Of a DNA stretch of 64,000 nucleotides, positions 41,465-50,965 are shown in pieces; the stretch's first letter is position 1; each line of letters begins with the position of its first letter. Below the pieces are notes generated by a model. That model was not told the DNA's origin. It worked only from the letters and a program-made list of their open reading frames with translations, and ran no database searches. The stretch is from Clostridia bacterium. GTDB lineage: Bacteria; Bacillota; Clostridia; TANB77; CAG-465. The stretch spans positions 62,001-126,000 of the forward strand of contig JAFWCU010000034.1 in the NCBI GenBank assembly GCA_017534305.1, in the 5' to 3' direction. A program made the position numbers and the translations under genes.

Positions 41465-42544
41465 TTAGTCATTAGATGACTCTGTGTATTTTTTATCTTC
41501 AAACTCATCTGTTTTGTCTATATATTTTTTTCTTAATTGTCCACATGCAGCATCTATGTCTGAACCTAGTTCACGTCTTACTGTTGTTACTACTCCACAT
41601 GAATTTAATGTATCCATAAAGGCTTGAATATGATCTTCTGGAGCCTTTTTATATATACCATTTTTTATTTCATTTACAGGTATTAAATTTACATGTGCAA
41701 TCATTCCACGAAGTAGTTTTCCTAGAGCTAGTGCATCTTCTTTTGAATCATTTTGTCCATAAATTAGTGCATATTCAAAAGATATTCTTCTTCCTGTTAA
41801 TCTAATATATTCTTTACATGCATCAAGTATTTCTTTAATTGTATATTTATTTGCAATTGGCATTGTTTGTCTACGTTTTTCATCTGTTACTGCGTGAAGT
41901 GAAATAGACAATGTACATTGTATATTTTCTTGTGCTAATTTATATATATTTGGCACTAAGCCGCAAGTAGATAAGCTTATGTGTCTTGCACCAATATTTA
42001 ATCCTAATGGGTAATTAATTAATCTTATGCTTTTTACTACGTTATCATAATTGTCTAATGGCTCTCCAATACCCATATATACAATATTAGATATTTTTTC
42101 TCCGCTGTATTTTTCTACAGTGTGTAGTTGTCCTTCAATTTCTGAAGCATAAAGACTTCTAACCCATCCCTCTTTAGTTGATGCACAGAATTTACATCCC
42201 ATTTTACATCCTACTTGGCTTGATACACAAATAGTATTTCCATGGTGATATTTCATAAGTACAGATTCTATTGCATTATGATCTGGTAATTCTATTAAAA
42301 ATTTCATTGTTCCATCTTTTTTAGATGTTTGGCACTCTATTACTTTAAGTTCAATAATATATGCTTTCTCTTCAAGTTTTTCTCTTAAAGCTTTAGATAT
42401 ATCTGTCATTTCATCAAAAGAAGTAACTGCAACTCTATGAAGCCATTTAAATATTTGCTTTGCATGAAACTTTTTTTCTCCTAATTCTTCTATAAATTTT
42501 TCTAGTTCTTCAAAAGTTAATTCGTTAATGTTTATCTTTTCCAT
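41465..42544 (-). CDS. rlmN: 23S rRNA/tRNA adenine C2-methyltransferase RlmN
   Basis: The 359 residues are a radical-SAM methyltransferase: the CxxxCxxC cluster appears as CKMGCKFCAST at ~125, preceded by VCVSSQVG, then NIVYMGIGEPLDNYDNVVKS, RHISLSTCGLVPNI and SISLHAVTDEKRRQTMP. The N-terminal helix domain (NELTFEELEKFIEELGEKKF) and the C-terminal methyl-acceptor Cys region (ELGSDIDAACGQL) are present. It methylates A2503 of 23S rRNA and A37 of some tRNAs. An AGGAGA site precedes the ATG and its promoter is at 42571-42599. Confidence 0.96.
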   Translation of the reverse strand: MEKININELTFEELEKFIEELGEKKFHAKQIFKWLHRVAVTSFDEMTDISKALREKLEEKAYIIELKVIECQTSKKDGTMKFLIELPDHNAIESVLMKYHHGNTICVSSQVGCKMGCKFCASTKEGWVRSLYASEIEGQLHTVEKYSGEKISNIVYMGIGEPLDNYDNVVKSIRLINYPLGLNIGARHISLSTCGLVPNIYKLAQENIQCTLSISLHAVTDEKRRQTMPIANKYTIKEILDACKEYIRLTGRRISFEYALIYGQNDSKEDALALGKLLRGMIAHVNLIPVNEIKNGIYKKAPEDHIQAFMDTLNSCGVVTTVRRELGSDIDAACGQLRKKYIDKTDEFEDKKYTESSND

Positions 42545-42570
42545 AACTTCTCCTTAAATTTAACATATAT

Positions 42571-42599
42571 ATAATACTACAAGTTGACATATTTTTCAA
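42571..42599 (-). promoter_or_regulatory. Promoter of rlmN-prpC-pknB
   Basis: On the minus strand TTGAAA (42599-42594), 17 bp, TATTAT (42576-42571). This would drive rlmN, prpC and pknB together. Confidence 0.65.
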
Positions 42600-42601
42600 G
42601 A

Positions 42602-42637
42602 AAATATAAAAAGAACCCTAATATTTTAGAGTTCTTC
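42602..42637 (-). terminator. Terminator after the MazG-like gene
   Basis: AAGAACTCTAA / TTAGGGTTCTT (42637-42608, one G-T pair) followed by TTTTTATAT on the minus strand. Its first arm overlaps the end of the coding sequence. Confidence 0.75.
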
Positions 42638-42937
42638 TGCATTTTCTATTCTTTCATAACTATTGCCTTTTTTAATATATTTTCTTTTTGCATTTATTTC
42701 CATTTTTTTAACTATTTCATCATGAAGATCATATCCTAGTATTTCACTTAATCCTAATAGATATATTCCTATATCTGCAAGCTCTGAGCCTAAATCTTCT
42801 TTGTTTTTATGATAGGCATCATATGCTTCTGCAACTTCGCCATATAAATAACAAAATTCCATTGGAACATCTGTTACATTAAATCCGTGTTTTATTTTAT
42901 TTTCATATACTTTCTTTTGCATTTCTTTTAAATCCAT
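42626..42937 (-). CDS. MazG-like nucleotide pyrophosphohydrolase
   Basis: This 103-residue all-helical protein matches the MazG fold: the metal-binding acidic helix pair FCYLYGEVAEAYDAYHKNKE and LGSELADIGIYLLGLSEIL follow the ExxE...ExxD pattern. MazG-type enzymes hydrolyse nucleoside triphosphates to monophosphates, protecting from non-canonical or stress nucleotides. It is single-domain, shorter than full MazG. It follows fmt by 9 bases and shares its transcript. A AGGAGGTCAT-like site precedes the ATG. Confidence 0.82.
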   Translation of the reverse strand: MDLKEMQKKVYENKIKHGFNVTDVPMEFCYLYGEVAEAYDAYHKNKEDLGSELADIGIYLLGLSEILGYDLHDEIVKKMEINAKRKYIKKGNSYERIENAEEL

Positions 42938-42946
42938 AATGACCTC

Positions 42947-43903
42947 CTATATGAACTTATCTAACATATTAAATCTATTTCCCGCAAGAAACGCTTTAAT
43001 ATCCATTCTTTTTGCGTTTTCTGGTTGAATTATTTGTATTTTTACATATCCATCTGCACATCTGATAGATAATTCGTCTTTTCCAAGTATGTATATATCT
43101 CCAGGTTCAACAGTTCTATCTATTGAATCGTCTACTACATATTCTACTGCAAACACCTTGTATTTTCTTCCATCTTCTAGTTCCATATATGTTCCTGGAA
43201 ATGGTGATAGCCCTCTTACAAAGTTAAATATTTCTCTTCCGTTTTTACTAAAATCTATTTTTGTCATCTCACGTGAAATCATTGGAGCAATTGTTCCTTC
43301 TTCTGGTTGTGGTATTCTTTCAATAGTTCCTTTTACTACACCATCTAAAGTTTCTACAAGTAATTTTGCACCAATTACTTTTAATCTATCGTGTATTGAT
43401 TCAAGATTGTCTGTATCTTCAATTTTTGTTTCTGCTTTAAGTAGCATGTCTCCAGTATCCATTCCAGCACCCATAAACATTGTAGTGATACCTGTTTTTT
43501 CTTCTCCGTTTATAATAGCCCATTGCATTGGAGCTGCACCTCTATATTTTGGAAGAAGTGAGCCATGAACATTTATTGAGCCATATTTTGGTACATCTAG
43601 TATTTCTTGTGGAAGAATTTTTCCATATGCAACAACTGCAATAAAATCTGGATTTAGTTCTTTAAGATTATTAAGTACTTCTTCATTATTTCTTACTTTT
43701 TTTGGTTGAAATACAGGAATGTTTTTAGATAGTGCATATTCTTTTACGCTTGATGCTTTTAGCTTCATTCCACGTCCAGATGGTTTGTCTGGATTGGTAT
43801 ATACTCCCACAATATTAAATCCTGCTTCGTATAATTCTTTTAATGACTCCTGTGCAAATTCTGGAGTTCCCATAAATACTACTCTTATATCTTCTCTTTG
43901 CAT
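42947..43903 (-). CDS. fmt: Methionyl-tRNA formyltransferase
   Basis: The 318-residue enzyme has the formyltransferase hallmarks: VVFMGTPEFAQESLKELYEA at the start, VAYGKILPQEILDVPKYGSI with NVHGSLLPKYRGAAPMQWAI (the catalytic Asn-His-Ser loop), and a C-terminal OB-like domain (RIPQPEEGTIAPMISREMTK). It formylates initiator Met-tRNA; the initiator tRNA gene is at 3204. The length is typical. I see no promoter between it and the upstream terminator at 43920-43951, so it may be expressed by readthrough from the def-containing unit. Confidence 0.97.
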   Translation of the reverse strand: MQREDIRVVFMGTPEFAQESLKELYEAGFNIVGVYTNPDKPSGRGMKLKASSVKEYALSKNIPVFQPKKVRNNEEVLNNLKELNPDFIAVVAYGKILPQEILDVPKYGSINVHGSLLPKYRGAAPMQWAIINGEEKTGITTMFMGAGMDTGDMLLKAETKIEDTDNLESIHDRLKVIGAKLLVETLDGVVKGTIERIPQPEEGTIAPMISREMTKIDFSKNGREIFNFVRGLSPFPGTYMELEDGRKYKVFAVEYVVDDSIDRTVEPGDIYILGKDELSIRCADGYVKIQIIQPENAKRMDIKAFLAGNRFNMLDKFI

Positions 43904-43916
43904 ATTACTCCTCCTA

Positions 43917-43951
43917 TTAAAAAAGATTAAGATAGACTTTATCTTAATCTT
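43917..43951 (-). terminator. Terminator between gene 43959-44861 and fmt
   Basis: AAGATTAAGAT (43951-43941, minus strand) pairs with ATCTTAATCTT (43933-43923), followed by TTTTAA. It overlaps nothing and directly precedes fmt, whose ribosome site follows within 10 bases. Confidence 0.75.
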
Positions 43952-43958
43952 CTTATTC

Positions 43959-44861
43959 TTATATTTTTACTTCTACATTTTTATATACAAGTTTATTGTC
44001 CTCTATAGTAAATGTAATTTCAACTTTACCAATATTAGTTTTGTCTTCAAGTGAGCATAAAATGTATTGTGATGTTACAAATTCAAGAATTCCATCATTA
44101 TCTACATCTTTAAATTCAAAACTTGAAATTTTATCTCTAAGATAAGTTTCTCTATATTTTGCTAAGTCTACATTTGCTTCATTGAAGTCTAGTTCTATTT
44201 CTTTTGTATATTCTTTTAGATATGATTTGTTATAGTTATCTAGTGTAACTTTTAGTATATTTTGATTATCTTCTTTTTTTGAAGTATATATTGTATATCC
44301 TAAAAACTCTTCACTTGTTGTATTTTTGGTAATATCTATAACAGCATTTTGCATATCTACTATATCTTTTTCATTTAATTTAAGCAATTTTACATTTCCC
44401 ATTGAGTCATTAATTAAATAGTATTTTGCTTTTTCATCTACAGATATTCTTAATCTAACATCTGAACTGAAATTCATTTTCGTATCATATTTGGCAATTT
44501 GTTTAGTATCGCCATCTATTATATAAAAGACTACGTTATTGTATAGTTCTATAGTTGAATTAAGTACATCTTCGCTACTTCTTTTTTCTTTTCCTGTAAT
44601 AAATACAAAATCTGATACCTTGTCTGCATTGATGTCTGTTTTATATGCTCTAATTACAGTATTATCTTCTAAATCCATCATCTTAGCAATTTCTTTTTCA
44701 TATACAATTCTTAAGCCTGCCTCAGATGCACCAAATTTATATATTACGCCAACAACTATTCCTATAATAACAAATACTGTTACAAGTATTATTGCTTTCT
44801 TTAATCTTTTAAACGAAAATGTAAATCCTAATTTTTTAAACATTTCAGATAATTTATTCAT
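43959..44861 (-). CDS. Membrane-anchored extracytoplasmic protein with Ca-binding-like motif
   Basis: I do not recognise the family. The 300 residues start with a cytoplasmic stretch and a signal-anchor (VTVFVIIGIVVGVIYKFGAS, ~28-47), followed by a secreted domain of about 245 residues. This contains strands typical of beta-propeller or FG-GAP-like repeats, including DVDNDGILEFVTSQY at ~250, a DxDxDG calcium-loop pattern, and TDINADKVSDFVFITG at ~78. It lies in the run ftsK-def-this gene, 21 bases after def, before a terminator. It could be a lipoprotein-like cell-envelope sensor, but no activity is evident. Confidence 0.6.
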   Translation of the reverse strand: MNKLSEMFKKLGFTFSFKRLKKAIILVTVFVIIGIVVGVIYKFGASEAGLRIVYEKEIAKMMDLEDNTVIRAYKTDINADKVSDFVFITGKEKRSSEDVLNSTIELYNNVVFYIIDGDTKQIAKYDTKMNFSSDVRLRISVDEKAKYYLINDSMGNVKLLKLNEKDIVDMQNAVIDITKNTTSEEFLGYTIYTSKKEDNQNILKVTLDNYNKSYLKEYTKEIELDFNEANVDLAKYRETYLRDKISSFEFKDVDNDGILEFVTSQYILCSLEDKTNIGKVEITFTIEDNKLVYKNVEVKI

Positions 44862-44882
44862 TTTACCACCTTTATCTTTTGG

Positions 44883-45353
44883 TTATTTTTGTTCTTCTAC
44901 TCTGTCTAAAAATACTATACCGTCTAGATGATCAATTTCGTGTTGTAACACTACAGCTTCAATATCTTTAGCGTTGATTTTTTTCTTCTTTCCTTTTGTA
45001 TCCATGTATTCAACTGTTACTTTTTCATGTCTTAACACTTTTTCATACACGTCTGGGAAAGAAAGACAACCTTCTTCAACTTCAATCATTGTTTTAGATC
45101 TTGATGTAATTACAGGGTTGATTAAAATATGTGGTTCTGGCTTTTCATCTTCTTCAAAATATTTAATATCGTAAACAATTACTCTTTTTAATATTCCTAC
45201 TTGAGATGCAGCTAAACCTATACCATCGTATTTATACATTGTATCTAGCATATCTTGACCTAATTCTAATATTTTTTCTGTAATCTCTTCAACTTCTCTA
45301 CATTTTTTTGAAAGAATTTCGTCTCCTTCTTTTCTTATTTCTCTGATAGCCAT
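44883..45353 (-). CDS. def: Peptide deformylase
   Basis: The 156-residue metalloenzyme has all three motifs: GIGLAASQVG at ~45, EEGCLSFPD at ~93 and LQHEIDHLDGIVF at ~135 with the two metal-binding histidines and the catalytic Glu. It removes the formyl group from new proteins. It lies upstream of fmt in the same direction, separated by an unrecognised gene and a terminator; def-fmt linkage is common. Here the start is 22 bases after the ftsK stop. Length and motifs are normal. Confidence 0.97.
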   Translation of the reverse strand: MAIREIRKEGDEILSKKCREVEEITEKILELGQDMLDTMYKYDGIGLAASQVGILKRVIVYDIKYFEEDEKPEPHILINPVITSRSKTMIEVEEGCLSFPDVYEKVLRHEKVTVEYMDTKGKKKKINAKDIEAVVLQHEIDHLDGIVFLDRVEEQK

Positions 45354-45375
45354 TTAATATTCTTTTCCTTCCTAA

Positions 45376-47886
45376 TTATAATTCTATATCTATATTTGAT
45401 TTTCTTGGTGTGTCTTCTACCATTGATGCTACATTTTCTGTATTTACAACAGCATTTTGTCCTGTTGTTTCTTCTTCTGTATCTGTTGCTGAGCTTTGTC
45501 CGCCCATTTTTAATTCCTGCCACTCTTCTTTAGATATTAAAACTTTTCTTGCTTTACTTCCATCATATCCTGAAATTAGTCCTCTTGCTTCCATTTGGTC
45601 TACTATTCTTCCAGCTCTTGAGTATCCAATTTTAAATCTTCTTTGAAGCATAGAAGCAGAAGCAGTTCCTGTATCCATAACTAGGTCTATTGCTTCATCT
45701 AGTAATACATCTGCATCATCTTGGCTGTCACTTTCTTGTGCTTGACCTTTGTTATCTGGATTGTTTACTGTTTCTATAGATTTAATAATATCTTCGCTAT
45801 AAGTAGCATTTGAATTTGCTTTAATATTTTCTACAATACTTTCAATTTCACTATCTGAAATGAAAGTACCTTGTATTCTTAATGGTTTATTTTCTCCAAC
45901 TGGATAATATAGCATATCTCCTTTTCCAAGAAGTTTTTCTGCTCCACCCATATCTAGAATTGTTCTAGAGTCTACTTGGTTTGAAACAGTAAATGCAATT
46001 CTTGATGGAACGTTTGCTTTGATAAGACCAGTAATAACATCTACAGATGGTCTTTGTGTTGCAACAATTAAGTGCATTCCACAAGCTCTTGCTTTTTGTG
46101 CTATACGACAAATTGCAGTTTCAACATCATTTGGTGCAACCATCATTAAGTCTGCTAACTCATCTATTATGATAACCATTTGAGGAAGTTTAATTCCTCC
46201 TTCTTGTTTTTCTATTAGTTCGTTATATGCTTTTAAGTCTCTTACACCATGTTCTGCAAATAGTCTATATCTGTTTTCCATTTCTTGTACTGCCCAGTTA
46301 AGAGCTCCGGCTGCTTTTTTACAATCTGTTACAACTGGAATTAACAAGTGTGGAATACCATTGTATCCAGATAATTCAACCATTTTTGGGTCTACAAGTA
46401 TCATTTTAACTTCACTAGGTTTTGCTTTGTATAGTATTGAAACTATAATTGAGTTAATACATACAGATTTACCAGAACCTGTAGTACCAGCAATAAGCAT
46501 ATGAGGCATTTTAGATATGTCTCCTACACATACTTCTCCTGCTGCATCTTTTCCTAGTGCAAAGCAAATTTTAGATTTGTGTTTTCTGAATGCATCTGAA
46601 TCTATTACTTCTCTTAAAAGAACTGATTCAGGTTGTGCATTTGGTATCTCAATACCTACAGCTGCTTTTCCTGGAATTGGAGCTTCCATTCTTATACTTT
46701 TTGCAGCTAAGTTTAGAGCAATATCATCTGTAAGAGAAACAATTTTAGATACCTTAACACCAGTTGAAGGTGTTAATTCATAACGAGTAACTGTTGGTCC
46801 TTTTGTTATGTTTGTAACTCTTGCGTCTACTCCAAATGAAGCAAGTGTCTTTTGAAGTCTTACAGCAACAGCATGAATTGCTTTTCTATCAAAAGATTGC
46901 CCTTCTTTAGGTTCACTAAGAAGATCAATTGGTGGAAATTCATAATTTTCATCTTCAACATGTGCTGTATGATCTATTGTTAGTACTTCTTTTACAGATT
47001 TATCTTCTTTTTCTTCTTTTTGAAGTTTGAAGAACTGATCACGTTTTTGTTTTCCTTGGATTTCTGCTTCACTTGGTTGTCCACCTAGTTTAGAGAAATC
47101 AAACTCAACTTGTTCAGTTCTATCTATGTTAAGGTTAGCATCAACATTTGATGAACCTTGCTCTCTAAGTTTTTATTGTTTTTCTTCTTCTTCTCTTTCA
47201 ATTCTTGCTTTTTCTCTTCTAGATAATTTAGGTGTTTTATCTCCAAAATTATCTGTATAATCATATTTTTTAACATCATCATTTCTAAATAATGTGTTAA
47301 TAAATGAATTAAGATGGTCTACTACATAGTTAAATCCATATGCAATATTACCAAAGAATTGTTTAAATGAAATATTGTATAAGAATAGGAATAATACAAA
47401 TGTTAATAGTGGCATTATAATTCTAGTTGGGACAATGCCAATTAACCCTGCAACTGCACCACCAATAAGTGTTCCAATTGCACCACCCATATTCTTTCCA
47501 GCAATTCCTACATTTACAGCATCTGTAATTTCTTTTACTGGATTTGAGTATATAGATAAACTAGACTCGCTAAACGCAGTAAGAGTTGCTGCAATAAAAG
47601 CTATTACAACAATCCCATTTCTTAAACTTCCTAGAGCATCTATTTTCTTTTCTGAAATAATACAATATGTTCCAACTGCCACTAAAACTAGTGGGAATAT
47701 ATATGCAGTATTTCCTAGTGCACCTAAGAATACTATTTTAAAAATTTGCGCAATACTTCCGACATTTTTAAATGCCATAAATACTAATAACACTAAACCA
47801 AGTATTATAAAAACTCCACCAAGAACACTATTTGAGATAGTGCTTTGTTTAGATTTTTTACTTGGTCTACCTCTTTTTCTTCCCAT
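45376..47886 (-). pseudogene. ftsK: DNA translocase FtsK/SpoIIIE, in-frame TAA between membrane and motor parts
   Basis: From ATG 47886 to 45376 one frame of 837 codons encodes a typical FtsK/SpoIIIE except for a single TAA at 47173-47175 (codon 238). Before it are four membrane helices (NSVLGGVFIILGLVLLVFMA and others). After it come a charged linker, then the alpha domain ([20 protein letters not shown]), Walker A ([18 protein letters not shown]), Walker B ([17 protein letters not shown]) and the gamma domain ([20 protein letters not shown]). I checked the 161 codons between the TAA and the next ATG and found no other stop and no start. The linker, not a catalytic site, carries the stop. 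The protein moves chromosomes at septa and into forespores. Confidence 0.85.
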
Positions 47887-47909
47887 TAAATCACAACCTC
47901 TTCTAATTA

Positions 47910-48347
47910 TTATTTTAACTCTCTTCTGTTGTTATGAACAATGTCCATAGCTTCTCTTAAAACATTTTCTACTCTTTCTAAAACGTTGTCTGCATATTCT
48001 CTTGTTCCATCTGAGATTTCTTTAGAAACTTTGTTTGCGTTTTCTATTATTTCTTCTTTTTGTGCTAATGCTTGTTTTGTTATTTCGTGTTCATCTATTA
48101 AATTTATTATTTTTCCTTCAGTTTCTTTTAGTACTTTTTGTGCTTCAAGTTCAGCATCAGAGATAATTCTTTGTCTTTCTTCTTTTACCCATTTTGCTTG
48201 TTTTAATTCATCTGGTAATTTAAGTCTAATATCCTCAATAATGTCTCTTAATTCTCCTGCATCTACCATAACCTTAGTTGAAAATGGTACCTTAGAACTT
48301 GATTCTAATATTTCTTCTAAACTCTCTAACAATGTGAATACTTCCAT
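47910..48347 (-). CDS. Coiled-coil protein, function unknown
   Basis: I do not recognise this 145-residue protein beyond its structure. It is mostly long charged helices (LRDIIEDIRLKLPDELKQAK, ISDAELEAQKVLKETEGKI, LERVENVLREAMDIVHNNRR) with heptad-like hydrophobic spacing, similar to the dimerisation and stator-like helices of ATP-synthase b subunits and DivIVA-like proteins, but no membrane segment is present. It lies 6 bases after rsmD and 23 bases before ftsK, so it belongs to the rsmD-ftsK-def transcription unit. It may be a division-linked scaffold; this is inference. Confidence 0.65.
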   Translation of the reverse strand: MEVFTLLESLEEILESSSKVPFSTKVMVDAGELRDIIEDIRLKLPDELKQAKWVKEERQRIISDAELEAQKVLKETEGKIINLIDEHEITKQALAQKEEIIENANKVSKEISDGTREYADNVLERVENVLREAMDIVHNNRRELK

Positions 48348-48353
48348 ATTTTA

Positions 48354-48941
48354 CTACCTCCATTTATACAACATCAAAACTACATTTCCATAAGCTCGCT
48401 CATCAATACATTGCAGATTTTTAAAACTTTTTAGAACGTCTGCCTTATTATTTTTTTCTAGCTTTAAAAGAAAGTTTTTATCTGTTTCATATACTATTAT
48501 GCCATTCTTTTTTAAAACTTTATCTTCAGACTCAGATATGAAATTTAATGAATCTATTGCTAAATTACTATCATATGGTGGGTCTAAAAATATTACGTCA
48601 AATAGCTTGTCTTCTTTTACAATTTGATTCAAGCATTTTGCATAATCTTTCTTAGTTATTTTAACATATTCTCCAGTATTAGTCAACTTAACATTAGACA
48701 ATATTGTAGAAATACTAAGGCTTTCTTTGTCGTTTATCCAAGCAAAGCTTGCACCTCTACTTATTGCTTCAAGTGCAAGGTTTCCTGTGCCTCCAAACAG
48801 GTCTAGAATTTCGCCCTCATCTATATAGCTGTCTATTATTGAAAACAGTGCTTCTTTAACTCTATCTAAAGTTGGTCTTGTCTTTTCTGTTTTTGGGCTA
48901 TTAATTCTTTTTGCTTTAAATTTTCCAGCTATTATTCTCAT
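48354..48941 (-). CDS. rsmD: 16S rRNA (guanine-966-N2)-methyltransferase RsmD
   Basis: The 195-residue enzyme begins MRIIAGKFKAKRINSPK, typical of RsmD, followed by TRPTLDRVKEALFSII, the SAM-binding motif I LDLFGGTGNLALEAISRGAS, and the N6/N2 methyltransferase catalytic motif VIFLDPPYDS. It methylates G966 of 16S rRNA. ATG at 48941 is chosen: GGAGGG lies 5 bases upstream, while the frame extension to 49070 overlaps the upstream gene and lacks similarity. It starts 2 bases after the prolyl-tRNA editing gene. Confidence 0.95.
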   Translation of the reverse strand: MRIIAGKFKAKRINSPKTEKTRPTLDRVKEALFSIIDSYIDEGEILDLFGGTGNLALEAISRGASFAWINDKESLSISTILSNVKLTNTGEYVKITKKDYAKCLNQIVKEDKLFDVIFLDPPYDSNLAIDSLNFISESEDKVLKKNGIIVYETDKNFLLKLEKNNKADVLKSFKNLQCIDERAYGNVVLMLYKWR

Positions 48942-48942
48942 G

Positions 48943-49431
48943 TTATCCCTCCACTTCCATAAAAAGTAGAGTTTTGTTATATTCATCCATAATTTTTTGT
49001 ATGTTTTTCTCATCAAAAGCAATACTTGCTGTATTATCATTTGGATGGAATGATACGAAACCTGCTCCAACTAATTCTTTATCTAACACAAATGTAACAT
49101 CTGTATCTGGTGCTCCAATTACATTTAGAATTGAAACAGAACCAGGCTTAATATGAAGTTTTTCCCATAGTTCGTCCTCATTTCCAAAAGATAGTCTTGA
49201 AGACCCTAGTCCATCAGATATTTTCTTAAGATCTGCTTTTTTATCTACTGGAAGCGATACAAGATAATAATTGTGTTTTTCTTTATCTCTTAAGAACAAG
49301 TTTTTGCATTTAATACCACAAAAATCTATATCTTTTACTTTATATTCGTCTGCAACTCCAAAAAGTGCAGGGTGTTTTACTAATTTGTATTCAATGTTTA
49401 ATTTTTCAAAAACTTCTATTACTTCTTCCAA
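48943..49431 (-). CDS. proX: Prolyl-tRNA editing protein (YbaK/ProX type)
   Basis: The 162 residues form a stand-alone YbaK/ProX aminoacyl-tRNA deacylase: NIEYKLVKHPALFGVADEYK at the start, KCKNLFLRDKEKHNYYLVSL (with the key Lys-Asn) and LGSSRLSFGNEDELWEKLHI and PGSVSILNVIGA characteristic of the family. It removes wrongly attached alanine from tRNA-Pro. The length is typical. It has its own promoter (49462-49490) and is followed immediately by rsmD, the first part of the rsmD-ftsK-def unit. Confidence 0.9.
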   Translation of the reverse strand: MEEVIEVFEKLNIEYKLVKHPALFGVADEYKVKDIDFCGIKCKNLFLRDKEKHNYYLVSLPVDKKADLKKISDGLGSSRLSFGNEDELWEKLHIKPGSVSILNVIGAPDTDVTFVLDKELVGAGFVSFHPNDNTASIAFDEKNIQKIMDEYNKTLLFMEVEG

Positions 49432-49461
49432 AACAAAAATCCTTTCTATTTTTACACATAT

Positions 49462-49490
49462 ATGATACTACAAAACCTTGATTAATTCAA
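49462..49490 (-). promoter_or_regulatory. Promoter of the proX-rsmD-ftsK-def unit
   Basis: On the minus strand TTGAAT (49490-49485), 17 bp, TATCAT (49467-49462). Confidence 0.6.
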
Positions 49491-49496
49491 TGAAAA

Positions 49497-49545
49497 ATGG
49501 AATAAGAAACCTAAAAAAACTAAATTTCTTATTCCATAAAAGTCT
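49497..49545. terminator. Terminator after pdp
   Basis: TGGAATAAGAAA pairs with TTTCTTATTCCA (49497-49544), with a loop of about 23 bases including CTAAAAAAACTA. It lies after the pdp stop at 49558. Confidence 0.6.
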
Positions 49546-49557
49546 ATTTTTGTATTT

Positions 49558-50949
49558 TTATATATTAGATTCGTCTATAATATCTAAAATATGTGGTTTT
49601 TGTCTTAGAGCAGTAGCTGCCTCTTCTTCAATATTATCTATATTTATTGCATCTGCTATATACTCATATGCATCATTGAATTTATTCTTGTCATTGTAAT
49701 ATACAGTAAGGATTGTGTCTCCTTCTTGTACTTTTTCTCCAACTTTTTTAGCAAATTCAAATCCTACAGAAAAATCTATTGAATCTTCTTTTTTATTTCT
49801 TCCACCACCAAGTGCTACTAATGCTTCACCAATCTTTCTACTATCTATTGAAACAATATATCCATCTTGATGTGCTCTAATTTCTTTTAAGTATTTTACT
49901 TTTTCATCTAGTACTGGCATATCCATGCTCATTCCTAGCCAATCCATATATACGTTGTATATGTGTCCACCTTGTGCTTTTATTAGTTCAATGAACTTTT
50001 TGTATGCATCTCTACTTAAGATTGCTTCACGTATATCTTTTTTATTCTTTTCAAGGTCTTCTGATACACCGCTCATTTTAATCATTTGAGCTGCCACTTC
50101 AAATACAACTTCTCTTAAATCTCTATATTCATCTGAATCTAATGTTTCTTCGTCAGCTGTTAAGAATGAAATAACTTCTTTAATTTCTAATGCATTTCCA
50201 ACATTTCTTCCTAGTGGTTCGCTCATTGAAGTTACAACAGCTTTAGTTTCAACACCTGCAAGTTTACCAATTTTTACCATAGTCTTAGAAAGTTCTCTTG
50301 CATCTTCTATTGTCTTCATAAATGCACCAGTTCCAACTGTTACTTCAAGAAGTATCTTATCTACTCCAGATGCAAGTTTTTTAGACATAATAGATGAAGC
50401 AATTAGATTTATTGATTCAATTGTTGCAGTAGTATCACGAAGTGCATATATCTTTTTATCTGCAATTGCGATTTCACTACTTTGAGCAATTAAACACACT
50501 CCAATATCTTGTACTTGTCTTATTGCATCATTTATTGGTATTTCTACGTTATATCCTGTGATAGATTCAAGTTTATCTATTGTTCCACCAGTAAAGCCTA
50601 GTCCTCTACCACTCATTTTGCATACACCGACCCCAAGAGAAGCAACAATAGGTAAAACTATTAGAGTTACTTTATCTCCTACTCCTCCAGTTGAGTGTTT
50701 ATCTACTATGTATTTACCTGGCACTTTAATACTAGATAAATCTAGAGTTTTAGCACTATTTGCCATTGAAAAAGTTAAATCTTTTAATTCTGTAGGAGTC
50801 ATCCCATTTAAATATATAGCCATTAATAACGCAGACATTTGATAGTCTGGAATATCTCCTTTGCTGTATCCATTTACGAAGAAATCTATCTCCTCTTTTG
50901 AAAGTTCTTGTTTATCTCTTTTTTTCTCAATAATATCATACATTCTCAT
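49558..50949 (-). CDS. pdp: Pyrimidine-nucleoside phosphorylase (thymidine phosphorylase family)
   Basis: The 463 residues match the family: the signature region VDKHSTGGVGDKVTLIVLPI at ~84, KMSGRGLGFTGGTIDKLESI at ~111, and DIGVCLIAQSSEIAIADKKI. Glycosyl-transferase family 3 helical and alpha/beta domains are complete, ending with a typical barrel-like C-terminal domain (KVQEGDTILTVYYNDKN). It phosphorolyses uridine/thymidine to base and (deoxy)ribose-1-phosphate for salvage. A AAGAGGTAG-like site precedes the ATG. The extra ~25 residues at the C-terminus (IDNIEEEAATALRQKPHILD) contact nothing identifiable. The neighbour upstream is an unrecognised membrane-anchored gene. Confidence 0.92.
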   Translation of the reverse strand: MRMYDIIEKKRDKQELSKEEIDFFVNGYSKGDIPDYQMSALLMAIYLNGMTPTELKDLTFSMANSAKTLDLSSIKVPGKYIVDKHSTGGVGDKVTLIVLPIVASLGVGVCKMSGRGLGFTGGTIDKLESITGYNVEIPINDAIRQVQDIGVCLIAQSSEIAIADKKIYALRDTTATIESINLIASSIMSKKLASGVDKILLEVTVGTGAFMKTIEDARELSKTMVKIGKLAGVETKAVVTSMSEPLGRNVGNALEIKEVISFLTADEETLDSDEYRDLREVVFEVAAQMIKMSGVSEDLEKNKKDIREAILSRDAYKKFIELIKAQGGHIYNVYMDWLGMSMDMPVLDEKVKYLKEIRAHQDGYIVSIDSRKIGEALVALGGGRNKKEDSIDFSVGFEFAKKVGEKVQEGDTILTVYYNDKNKFNDAYEYIADAINIDNIEEEAATALRQKPHILDIIDESNI

Positions 50950-50965
50950 AATTACTACCTCTTTA

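Noticed and set aside
48942..49070. N-terminal extension of rsmD
   Set aside because: It overlaps the prolyl-tRNA editing gene in another frame; RsmD proteins start with MRIIAG, here with its own ribosome site.
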